Assembly: GCA_030591625.1 (NCBI GenBank)
Contig: JAUVAR010000157.1
Coordinates: 1-6,437, forward strand
DNA: 6,437 nt
Direction of reading: 5' to 3'
DNA from: Candidatus Zixiibacteriota bacterium
Lineage (GTDB): Bacteria > Zixibacteria > MSB-5A5 > GN15 > FEB-12
Every line of letters starts with the position of its first letter. Position 1 is the first letter of the stretch. Below are positions 1 through 6,437 of this stretch, in pieces. Both the position numbers and the translations under genes were made by a program. Under the pieces are notes generated by a model. It had not been told where the DNA came from. It searched no databases and saw nothing but the letters and a program-made list of their open reading frames with translations.

Positions 1-882
1 AAAGCAATCTTCACACGTTTGGCTGAGGCGGAAGCAAAAATACATGATAGTACTCCTGACAAAGTTCATTTTCATGAAGTCGGCGCAGTAGATGCTATAG
101 TTGATATTGTAGGTGCCTGTATCGGAATTGAAAAGCTTGGGGTTGATAAAGTAGTCGCATCATCGATAGCAACTGGATGTGGATTTGTAAAATGCCAGCA
201 TGGGACAATTCCTGTCCCGGTACCTGCAACTGTGGAACTTCTAAGAGGTAAACCTACTGTTCAAACTGGTATCGAAGCTGAGCTTTGTACTCCAACAGGA
301 GCGGCTATTATCAGCACATTGGCTGAAAGTTTTGGTGAGAAGTTATCGATTAAAGTTGAACAGACAGGCTACGGTGCCGGAAGTCGTGACCTTGAGATTC
401 CTAATCTTGTAAGACTGATGCTTGGTGAAGTTGATGACACCGAGAGCAGTTACGATGTTGTTCTTATTGAATCAAATATAGATGATGATAGTCCTGAGAT
501 AATTGGGTATGCGTGTGAGCAATTATTCGCAGCAGGTGCACTCGATGTTTGGACAACACCAATCATGATGAAAAAACATCGTTCAGGTGTTTCGCTTTCT
601 GTATTGTGTCAGCCCGATGACAAACAGAAGATGCTTGATCTTCTGTTTAAAGAGACATCAACGTTTGGTCTGCGCATACGCTATGTCGAAAGAGAGATTT
701 TGGATCGTGAGATTGTTCAGGTCAATACGCCTTATGGTACGGTAGGTGTAAAGATCGGACGAAGAGATAACGTTATTGTTTCGATTTCACCTGAGTATGA
801 AGATTGTCGTACTGTCGCTTTGGAGAGTGGTGTGGCATTGAAAAAGATATATGAAGCAGCAACTCAAGCTGTTAATGATTAG
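1..882 (+). CDS. larC: LarC, nickel-pincer cofactor nickel-insertion enzyme (5'-truncated)
   Basis: LarC inserts nickel, in a CTP-dependent reaction, into pyridinium-3,5-bisthiocarboxylate mononucleotide. This is the last step of making the nickel-pincer cofactor of lactate racemase LarA and related enzymes, after LarB and LarE, and it takes place in the cytoplasm. The frame is open from base 1 and the 18 bases before the first possible TTG start (19) already encode family-like residues (KAIFTR), so the gene enters from the left. The visible part is 293 residues; full-length family members are about 400, so roughly 100 N-terminal residues are missing. Family signatures (fragment numbering): HFHEVGAVD from 23, a CQHGTIPVPVPAT stretch, a CTPTGAA stretch, ESNIDDDSPE from 157, and MMKKHRSG from 189, where many relatives have Pro rather than Ser. 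The two halves that are joined by frameshifting in Lactobacillus plantarum are here in one frame. The stop lies 25 bases before the lipoprotein gene, which suggests an operon. Confidence 0.93.
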   Translation, partial: KAIFTRLAEAEAKIHDSTPDKVHFHEVGAVDAIVDIVGACIGIEKLGVDKVVASSIATGCGFVKCQHGTIPVPVPATVELLRGKPTVQTGIEAELCTPTGAAIISTLAESFGEKLSIKVEQTGYGAGSRDLEIPNLVRLMLGEVDDTESSYDVVLIESNIDDDSPEIIGYACEQLFAAGALDVWTTPIMMKKHRSGVSLSVLCQPDDKQKMLDLLFKETSTFGLRIRYVEREILDREIVQVNTPYGTVGVKIGRRDNVIVSISPEYEDCRTVALESGVALKKIYEAATQAVND

Positions 883-890
883 ACAGGGAA

Positions 891-896
891 GAGGAG
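891..896 (+). promoter_or_regulatory. Ribosome binding site of the lipoprotein gene
   Basis: The purine-rich GAGGAG ends 11 bases before the ATG at 908. It decides the start: in-frame ATGs at 851 and 875 lie inside the end of larC, have no comparable Shine-Dalgarno sequence, and would put extra polar residues ahead of the signal peptide. Confidence 0.7.
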
Positions 897-907
897 TTAA
901 TATTAAA

Positions 908-1849
908 ATGACCAAGAGACAATTTGGAATTATCCTGATAGCTTTCATCACTATGACACTTATTTTTGGATGTGGTGGAGATGAAAATGCTGACACTGTT
1001 GATACAAAAAATCTGAAAGCAGAATCATTCCTGCCAGAATCGGTTGAGTCGTTGAATCTTACACGAACATCAGAAGTAAAAACATACGTTGGCGAATCAC
1101 TTTATGAGTATATCAACGGTGGCGCTGAAGTGTACCACTTATATCAATTTGAAGAAGTGGCCACAGCATATTACAAACTTGGTGAAGTGGCCACAGAATA
1201 TTACGAACTTGGTGAAGTAGAAATTATTGCAGACGTTTACCAGTTTGCGACACCTGAGGGGTCATTTGGAATGTTCACAACTTTACGTGACCCTGAATTA
1301 GAGATTGTGTCATACGGGTCAGCTGGTTTTAAGACTGGATCAAGCATTGATTTTGTGAAGGGTCGTTATCTTATCCGATTAACTGGATTTAATGAATCTG
1401 AAGCGACACAGGCGTTCATAAATTCATTCGCTGCATACTTTGCTGAAGTGGTGCCCGGAACGAGCGAATTGCCATCTAAATTTAATCTCTTTCCTTTGGG
1501 TGAAGTAGTTGCAGCATCAGAAATAATACATGCTGAGGCTTATTTGGGTCGAGGCTATCTCAATGATGTCTATCTTGAGTCAATGATTGTAGAGGGTGAT
1601 ACACTTACGCTGTTTCTAATTCCGAATGAAGGTCAATATCAGAAATGGTATGACGAAATGACTGCTGAAGGTTCAGCAAGTTCGCTTGATACACCGCTGG
1701 GATATGATGAAGGAACAGGTTTCCAGATTGAATCATCTTTCTATGGTACAATAGTTGCAGGTGGCAACGGTTCATGGTTGGCTGGTGTGAGTGGATATAA
1801 ACCATCACATGCTTCTTTTGTAACTGCATGGATCAGTAGTTTGAAATAA
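908..1849 (+). CDS. DUF6599-type lipoprotein of unknown function
   Basis: The protein is 313 residues from the ATG at 908. The N-terminus is a lipoprotein signal: charged TKRQ, a hydrophobic core at residues 6-20, and a lipobox ending IFGC with Cys22 as the likely lipidated residue. A Gly/Asp/Glu-rich linker follows. The mature part carries LYEYINGGAE at 65-74, then a VYQF...GSFGMF stretch and an FVKGRYLIRL stretch. I recognise this pattern as the DUF6599 family of bacterial extracytoplasmic proteins; that call is from memory and not from a profile search. No catalytic motif is visible and the function is unknown. Residues 83-92 and 93-102 are near-identical ten-residue repeats from a recent 30-bp duplication, which explains about ten of its residues. 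The gene lies 25 bases after larC and probably shares its transcript. No clear terminator follows it. Confidence 0.82.
   Translation: MTKRQFGIILIAFITMTLIFGCGGDENADTVDTKNLKAESFLPESVESLNLTRTSEVKTYVGESLYEYINGGAEVYHLYQFEEVATAYYKLGEVATEYYELGEVEIIADVYQFATPEGSFGMFTTLRDPELEIVSYGSAGFKTGSSIDFVKGRYLIRLTGFNESEATQAFINSFAAYFAEVVPGTSELPSKFNLFPLGEVVAASEIIHAEAYLGRGYLNDVYLESMIVEGDTLTLFLIPNEGQYQKWYDEMTAEGSASSLDTPLGYDEGTGFQIESSFYGTIVAGGNGSWLAGVSGYKPSHASFVTAWISSLK
1154..1213 (+). repeat. In-frame 30-bp tandem duplication within the lipoprotein gene
   Basis: Unit 1 (1154-1183) and unit 2 (1184-1213) are adjacent and match at 28 of 30 bases. They encode EVATAYYKLG and EVATEYYELG. The two differences are GCA to GAA and AAA to GAA, both changing the amino acid. 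The start of a third unit (codons for EV at 1214) follows and then diverges. The unit is codon-aligned, so the reading frame is kept. Confidence 0.95.
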
Positions 1850-1961
1850 AATATTATCCTGCCCGAAATAGCTCCATGTTTTGTTATTGTGGTCAGTAAC
1901 AGGTACTATTGATTCGAAAACTCCTCCTTTGAGTGCAATTTTTAAAACCTTTTCAAGCAGG

Positions 1962-1990
1962 TTGCAATCAGGACAATAATTGCGTAAATT
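1962..1990 (+). promoter_or_regulatory. Weak candidate sigma-70-like promoter for the peptidase pair
   Basis: TTGCAA (1962-1967) and TAAATT (1985-1990) are separated by 17 bases, the ideal spacing. Each hexamer matches the consensus at only four of six positions, and such pairs arise by chance in AT-rich DNA. If real, the transcript would begin near 1997 and leave a leader of about 80 bases. The promoter consensus of the host is unknown, so this is a guess supported mainly by location. Confidence 0.25.
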
Positions 1991-2009
1991 AGGGCTTCAA
2001 ATCCATGCA

Positions 2010-2049
2010 CGTCGTAATTTCTAGAGATACGGGAGAATCTGAAACGACG
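2010..2049 (+). other. Inverted repeat in the presumed leader of the aminopeptidase gene
   Basis: CGTCGT at 2010-2015 is the exact reverse complement of ACGACG at 2044-2049. A smaller nested pair, TTCT at 2019-2022 with AGAA at 2034-2037, lies inside. Together they could form an interrupted hairpin about 20 bases before the ribosome binding site. There is no T-run after it, so it is not a terminator. It could be a leader structure or an operator, or chance. Confidence 0.3.
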
Positions 2050-2067
2050 GCTGACTAATAAACAGGC

Positions 2068-2072
2068 AGGAG
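2068..2072 (+). promoter_or_regulatory. Ribosome binding site of the aminopeptidase gene
   Basis: AGGAG lies five bases before the ATG at 2078. This start also begins a good signal peptide, so the two observations agree. Confidence 0.75.
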
Positions 2073-2077
2073 TAAAC

Positions 2078-4717
2078 ATGTCACAACTTCGTGGATATCA
2101 ATCTATCCGTATAGTGCTGGGGAGCATTCTTTTTCTAATTTTGATTTCATCGCCAAATCTTTTGGCCCTTGAGCGGCTTGGGCATGATGTAGAACCGATC
2201 AAACAGCAGATATTTCTTCGCATGGATGCGGATGATTCGCTCTATACAGGTTCTGTAATGATTGAACTCGAAGTCAGGAAAGTGACAAACAAATTTGAAC
2301 TTTATGCCGAACGGATGGATTTGAATGAAGTTCGGTTGGAAGGTCCTAATGGGGATGTAGGTTTATCGTATGAGTTTGGTATATCTGGAAGGTTGAATAT
2401 TACAACCGATACCGAATTGCAGACAGGTGATTATAAATTACATGTTTCATTCACCGATAATTATGATCTTCGTGCTGCTGGTATGTACAAAGTTTCGATT
2501 GAGGGTGAACATTACATCTACACACAGTTCGAGTCAGATGATGCGCGGGAAGCATTTCCATGCTGGGATGAACCAGAATTTAAAATTCCTTTTCAGTTTA
2601 TAATATCAGTACCTGAGCATGATGAGATAATCACCAACGACCCTGTATTGGAAGAAAGTATCGCCGATGGTTGGAAGACTGTTGTTTTCCAAGAGAGCAA
2701 ACCGATGCCGTCATATTTGCTCGCATTAGCTTCGGGACCTCTGGAGATGGTTGATGTTCCTAATATGGATATTCCCACTAGAGTTGTAACGGTTAAGGGT
2801 AAAAGCCATCTTTGTGGAACAGCTCTTGAGATTACTGCTCCACTTATGAAAGCACTTGAGGAATATTTCGGACAACCGTACCCGTACAAGAAACTTGATT
2901 TGATAGCTGCGCCGGAATATTGGTGGGGTGCGATGGAAAACCCCGGTGCGATTGTCTATCTCGAATCTATCCTTGTGTTCGATCCTAAGACTGCAAGTAA
3001 GTCACAGATTCGAAGACAGGCGGGAACGACTGCCCACGAACTGGCGCATATGTGGTTTGGTGATCTGGTGACGATGGAGTGGTGGGATGATATCTGGCTT
3101 AATGAATCTTTCGCAACCTGGTCGGGCAACAAGATTGTTGATCAGGTCTTTCCTGAATACAGTAACAGGGTTCGAAGTACAGGTGGAAAGAATTATGCGA
3201 TGACAGTTGATTCGCGAACATCGACCCGCCCGGTGCGACAGTCGATTGGACCCGATGAGAACTTCGAAAGATTATTTGATGCCCTCGCATATCAAAAAGG
3301 ACAGGCAGTGCTCGAAATGGTTGAAGCATGGATTGGTCCTGAAAAATTTCGAGATGGAGTTGTAGATTATATTAAAAAGAACGAATGGGGTAATGCAACC
3401 TGTGATGATTTCTTTGCTGCTCTCTCAGGAAAAGCTGATATTGATATTGGCGAACTTATGGCACCTTATCTTTTCAAGGGTGGAGTACCGCTTGTGGGAT
3501 TTGAGCAGACAGATGATCATACAGTAAAACTGACTCGCAGCAGGTTCACTAACATTGGAGACGAGTACGAAGAAAAACGCACCTGGCCAGTTCTGATGCA
3601 GCTTCGTTATTCGGATGGTGCCCAGGTTTATACGACTCAAGTACTGCTTGATCAAGATGAAATGTCGGTTGATCTTCCTGCTGAGGGTAAAGTACTCTGG
3701 ATAGTTCCAAACGCGGAAGCGACTGGATATTACAGATGGAACCTGCCACCGGAGATGTTAATAGAAATGGCGGCGCAATCTGGCGAAATTCTTTCGACAG
3801 TCGAACGAGTACATTTCCTGCACAATCTCTCTGCGTTATTTGATGCCGGGATGTTGGATGGGGGCAAGTATCTTACAATCTTATCCGAATTTACTCAGGA
3901 CCCCGACCCTCAAGTATTGTCGTCTGCAATTGGTGGGTTAGGCAGAATGTACGAATTATTTATTCGTGAAAACAATGCTGATGCCTACGCACCCGTTATG
4001 AGAAAACTATTGATGCCTGCTCTTGATCGTATTGGTTTGGATGTAGCTGAGGGCGAAACACCTGCAGTAACGGATCTTCGTACAACTCTACTCGGATGGC
4101 TTTCAGATGAAGGACAGGAATTGAATCTACGGAATCATATGCAGCAAATGGCCCAGAGCTATGTGGAAACTGGCGATAAGAAAGACCCGCAAACACTGTC
4201 AACAGCTATCGCAATCTCTGCTCGTTACGGCGATGCAGCACTCTTTGCCCAATATCAGAAACTTTTTGAAGATGCAAAGATGCCGGCTGACCGCAGAATG
4301 TATCTTAGTTCATTAGGGCGATTCAGATCAGACAGTCTTATCAAAGTCGCACTCGAATATTCACTGACCGATGCGATGCGTCCGCAGGAACTTCTTAGAA
4401 TTCCATGGGGAATATCGAATAACCCTGAATATGAAGAGTTTATGTTTAACTGGGTGCTTGAGAATTATGATACGCTATGCGATGGAATGCCAAGTCGGTT
4501 CCAGACTGGGCTTGTTGGGTTTGCGGGTGGTCGATCAATGGAAAGAGTTGAGCGAGCACACGAATTCTTTATGGATTCAACGCGCTTTGTGTCTGGCATT
4601 ACAGAACGTTTGGCACAGGTGAAAGCGGACGTGAAATTAAGATTGACTCTTATAGAGAGAAACAAAGCTACAGTTTTGCATTGTGTCGACAAAATGTGCC
4701 GAGAGGCATCGGAATGA
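2078..4717 (+). CDS. Exported M1-family zinc aminopeptidase
   Basis: This is a metallopeptidase that removes single residues from the N-termini of peptides. It has 879 residues, normal for the three- to four-domain M1 enzymes. Residues 1-30 form a signal peptide (Arg5/Arg11, hydrophobic core 12-23, likely cut after LLA30), so it probably acts in the periplasm or outside, unlike cytosolic PepN. The N-terminal beta domain carries the conserved TQFE (149-152) and FPCWDEP block. The catalytic domain has the exopeptidase motif GAMEN (284-288), the zinc site HELAH (320-324) with third ligand Glu343 in WLNE, and the transition-state Tyr405 in AYQKG. All key residues are present. GYYR at 550-553 marks the passage into a helical C-terminal domain resembling the ERAP1-like one. 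Its stop overlaps the next gene's start (ATGA). The exact specificity cannot be read from the sequence. Confidence 0.95.
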   Translation: MSQLRGYQSIRIVLGSILFLILISSPNLLALERLGHDVEPIKQQIFLRMDADDSLYTGSVMIELEVRKVTNKFELYAERMDLNEVRLEGPNGDVGLSYEFGISGRLNITTDTELQTGDYKLHVSFTDNYDLRAAGMYKVSIEGEHYIYTQFESDDAREAFPCWDEPEFKIPFQFIISVPEHDEIITNDPVLEESIADGWKTVVFQESKPMPSYLLALASGPLEMVDVPNMDIPTRVVTVKGKSHLCGTALEITAPLMKALEEYFGQPYPYKKLDLIAAPEYWWGAMENPGAIVYLESILVFDPKTASKSQIRRQAGTTAHELAHMWFGDLVTMEWWDDIWLNESFATWSGNKIVDQVFPEYSNRVRSTGGKNYAMTVDSRTSTRPVRQSIGPDENFERLFDALAYQKGQAVLEMVEAWIGPEKFRDGVVDYIKKNEWGNATCDDFFAALSGKADIDIGELMAPYLFKGGVPLVGFEQTDDHTVKLTRSRFTNIGDEYEEKRTWPVLMQLRYSDGAQVYTTQVLLDQDEMSVDLPAEGKVLWIVPNAEATGYYRWNLPPEMLIEMAAQSGEILSTVERVHFLHNLSALFDAGMLDGGKYLTILSEFTQDPDPQVLSSAIGGLGRMYELFIRENNADAYAPVMRKLLMPALDRIGLDVAEGETPAVTDLRTTLLGWLSDEGQELNLRNHMQQMAQSYVETGDKKDPQTLSTAIAISARYGDAALFAQYQKLFEDAKMPADRRMYLSSLGRFRSDSLIKVALEYSLTDAMRPQELLRIPWGISNNPEYEEFMFNWVLENYDTLCDGMPSRFQTGLVGFAGGRSMERVERAHEFFMDSTRFVSGITERLAQVKADVKLRLTLIERNKATVLHCVDKMCREASE
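4701..4706 (+). promoter_or_regulatory. Ribosome binding site of the S9 peptidase gene, inside the aminopeptidase gene
   Basis: GAGAGG lies seven bases before the ATG at 4714, within the last codons of the aminopeptidase. It supports 4714 as the start rather than the in-frame ATG at 4729, and it fits translational coupling across the ATGA overlap. Confidence 0.6.
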
Positions 4718-6437
4718 GCAAACGAAGAATGCCTTTAGTGTTCGGTAGCTTGTTTCTTTTTCTTTTTGTCAACGCAGTAATCAGCCCTGTTATGCCCAAT
4801 TCTGTTCACGCTTCAGAATTGAAGCGTATGACTGTCGATGATATTTCTTGTGAAAAAATATTCGACGCTCCATCTCTATCACAACTGAAGTTTCATCCTG
4901 ACGGAATATCTTATTCGTTTATGCAGGAGATTAACGAAGATAGCAGCGATTTCATCCTGGTCGAAATTGAGTCCCAAGATACTGCGATGATATTACCGGG
5001 CGGATTGTTCACACTCGGTGATGATACTACTACATACGATGTTTCATCATATCGTTGGTCACATGATGGCAGCATGTTACTGCTGGAAACAGATCAGAAA
5101 AGAAAATGGCGACAGAAATCCTATGCTCGCTGTTTTGTTTATGATCTTAAAGCAAGAAAGTTTACGGAAATTGGTCCCGATAGTACGAGAGTAGAAATTG
5201 CCCGGTTTTCGCCTGATGATTCTCAAGTTGGCTATGTGTATGAGAACAATATTTATAGTATGAATATAAAAACAGGGGAACGTCGTCAGCTTACGACAGA
5301 TGGCAGCGACGATATTCTCAATGGATGTTTTGATTGGGTGTATGAAGAAGAGTTTGGAATCAGACAGGGGTACGAATGGTCTCCCGATGGTCGTAAGATT
5401 GCATTTTGGCGACAGGATCAATCAAAAATCAAATGTATCGACCTGACAGGTTATGATACTCTGTATCAGAAAATGACAGAAGTAAAATATCCTAAGTCAG
5501 GGATGGGAAATTCTGATCTGTCAATTTGGGTTGTGAATGTTGAAAATGGGGACAAGATTGAGATCAACCTTGGTGAGGAAAAGGATGTTTATGTACCCCG
5601 CTTAAAATGGGTGCCTGACAGCAAGACATTATTAGTTGAACGTCTTAATCGTGCGCAGGATAGCCTTGATATGTTGGTTGCCGACCCAACTGATGGTACG
5701 ACGGAATTATTGTTTACTGAATCTGATAGTTGCTGGGTTGATGTTCACAATGAACTGTTCTTTGAACCGTCTGGTGGGAGTTTTGTCTGGTTGTCGCCTC
5801 GTGATGGGCACTATCATGCGTATAGATACAATCTTAGTGACAAGTCAGTCGTGCAGATTACACGCGGTGAATGGGAAGTGCTCGATATCTATGGTGTTGA
5901 CGAAACATATTTGTATTTTGCATCTAATCGGGGGAGTGTTTTTGAGAAGTATATTGAACGAATTAAGATAGATGGCTCAGAGCAGGAAATTCTCACTCCA
6001 GAGTCGGGATGGCATAGTGCGACATTCACAAAGAATCTCAGCTATTTCTATGATTCATATTCTCGAATTGATCAAGCTGGCAGGATAGACTTATTTAATA
6101 GCGATGGTTCGCTTGTCTCCTGTATGCTCCAGAAAGAAGTTCCAGAATTATCAGAATATATTCTTAATCTTCCCCAGCAGTTTAGCTTTGAAACTTTGGA
6201 TAGTGTATTGCTGAACGCATGTATAACGAAGCCTTCTAATTTTGACTCTACCCAAGAGTATCCTGTCATTGTTTATTGTTACGGTGGTCCTTCGAGTCAG
6301 ATTGTCAAGAACCAATGGGGCGGGGTCGGGCAGTACTTTCGAAGTATGCTGGCTGAAGAAGACAGGGTTGTTATTTCTGTAGATGGACGTGGTACACGAG
6401 GACGCGGGAAACATTTCGAAAATGAAGCCTTTCTTGA
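4714..6437 (+). CDS. Exported dipeptidyl peptidase IV-like serine peptidase, S9B (3'-truncated)
   Basis: DPP IV enzymes release N-terminal dipeptides, mainly X-Pro and X-Ala. The frame is open from the ATG at 4714 to the window edge: 574 complete codons, no stop. Residues 1-33 are a signal peptide (KRR, a Leu/Phe-rich core, likely cut after VHA33), so the enzyme is exported. Residues of about 40-480 look like the DPP IV N-terminal beta-propeller, with repeated WSxDG-type blade motifs such as WSHDG and WSPDG. DWVYEEE at 207-213 matches the loop whose double Glu (here 212-213) holds the substrate's free amino group, which favours DPP IV over other S9 branches. The alpha/beta-hydrolase domain starts near 510, with YGGP at 523-526, where Tyr523 corresponds to the oxyanion-hole tyrosine, and VDGRGTRGRG further on. 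The catalytic Ser, Asp and His would lie beyond the window, so activity cannot be confirmed. Full-length relatives have about 700-750 residues. Confidence 0.93.
   Translation, partial: MSKRRMPLVFGSLFLFLFVNAVISPVMPNSVHASELKRMTVDDISCEKIFDAPSLSQLKFHPDGISYSFMQEINEDSSDFILVEIESQDTAMILPGGLFTLGDDTTTYDVSSYRWSHDGSMLLLETDQKRKWRQKSYARCFVYDLKARKFTEIGPDSTRVEIARFSPDDSQVGYVYENNIYSMNIKTGERRQLTTDGSDDILNGCFDWVYEEEFGIRQGYEWSPDGRKIAFWRQDQSKIKCIDLTGYDTLYQKMTEVKYPKSGMGNSDLSIWVVNVENGDKIEINLGEEKDVYVPRLKWVPDSKTLLVERLNRAQDSLDMLVADPTDGTTELLFTESDSCWVDVHNELFFEPSGGSFVWLSPRDGHYHAYRYNLSDKSVVQITRGEWEVLDIYGVDETYLYFASNRGSVFEKYIERIKIDGSEQEILTPESGWHSATFTKNLSYFYDSYSRIDQAGRIDLFNSDGSLVSCMLQKEVPELSEYILNLPQQFSFETLDSVLLNACITKPSNFDSTQEYPVIVYCYGGPSSQIVKNQWGGVGQYFRSMLAEEDRVVISVDGRGTRGRGKHFENEAFL

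Larger units (their letters stand above)
1850..2077. other. Intergenic region between the lipoprotein and aminopeptidase genes
   Basis: This 228-base stretch is the only sizeable gap. Stops occur in all forward frames and no start with a ribosome binding site is visible, so I see no small gene. There is no convincing terminator: the best candidate after the lipoprotein gene, ACTC/GAGT at 1920-1934, has only four pairs. The second half holds a weak promoter-like pair (1962-1990), an inverted repeat (2010-2049) and the ribosome binding site of the aminopeptidase gene (2068-2072). It probably separates two transcription units. Confidence 0.6.

Noticed and set aside
19..21. TTG as the start of larC
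   Set aside because: The frame stays open to base 1 with family-like residues, and about 100 N-terminal residues of the family would be missing. The gene is truncated by the window and does not start here.
851..907. Upstream in-frame ATG starts (851 and 875) for the lipoprotein gene
   Set aside because: They lack a good ribosome binding site, overlap larC, and add a tail in front of an otherwise standard lipoprotein signal. The ATG at 908 fits better.
787..996. Minus-strand open frame spanning the larC and lipoprotein gene junction
   Set aside because: Its hydrophobic, membrane-like look comes from reading the antisense of the lipoprotein signal region. It overlaps two well-supported genes.
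1920..1945. Possible terminator hairpin (ACTC/GAGT) followed by a short T-run
   Set aside because: The stem has only four pairs and does not extend. The T-run starts several bases after it.
4371..4622. Open frame of 83 codons on the + strand inside the aminopeptidase gene
   Set aside because: It is an out-of-frame shadow of the C-terminal helical domain, with no ribosome binding site and no recognisable family.
5077..5421. Open frame of 114 codons on the - strand
   Set aside because: It lies wholly within the S9B gene, whose protein has clear family motifs in the same stretch. The antisense product resembles nothing I recognise, and no ribosome binding site supports it.
5636..5971. Open frame of 111 codons on the + strand in another frame
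   Set aside because: It overlaps the beta-propeller coding region of the S9B gene in a different frame. It is rich in Cys, Met and Arg, as out-of-frame translations often are, and shows no motif.

Overview
The window looks like bacterial chromosome, with four tightly packed protein genes, all on the + strand, and no RNA genes, mobile elements or CRISPR arrays that I can see. Three of the four products carry export signals: one lipoprotein and two exported peptidases. Base composition is moderately AT-rich and looks even throughout, with no sign of a transferred island. The mix (a single-frame LarC, a DUF6599-type lipoprotein, an exported M1 aminopeptidase and an exported DPP IV-type S9 peptidase) would suit a Gram-negative bacterium of the kind often recovered as environmental or candidate-phylum genomes. 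This placement is an inference, and I cannot name a phylum from the sequence.

Layout. Positions 1-882 hold the C-terminal three quarters of larC, the CTP-dependent nickel-insertion enzyme of nickel-pincer cofactor synthesis; its 5' end lies outside the window. A gap of 25 bases leads to a lipoprotein gene (908-1849) that I assign to the DUF6599 type. It contains a fresh-looking in-frame 30-bp tandem duplication. The 228-base gap 1850-2077 is the only sizeable non-coding stretch and probably carries the promoter of the next unit. A full-length exported M1 zinc aminopeptidase follows (2078-4717). It overlaps by an ATGA junction with a signal-peptide-bearing dipeptidyl peptidase IV-like (S9B) gene, which starts at 4714 and is cut by the right edge of the window before its catalytic serine.

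How the genes fit together. larC and the lipoprotein gene probably share a transcript, though no functional link is evident. The M1 and S9B genes almost certainly form a translationally coupled pair. M1 enzymes take single residues from peptide N-termini and generally stall before X-Pro bonds, while DPP IV enzymes remove X-Pro dipeptides, so together they would make a complementary extracytoplasmic peptide-degrading set. I found no convincing evidence for an undescribed system. The most distinctive local signal is the tandem duplication inside the lipoprotein gene.
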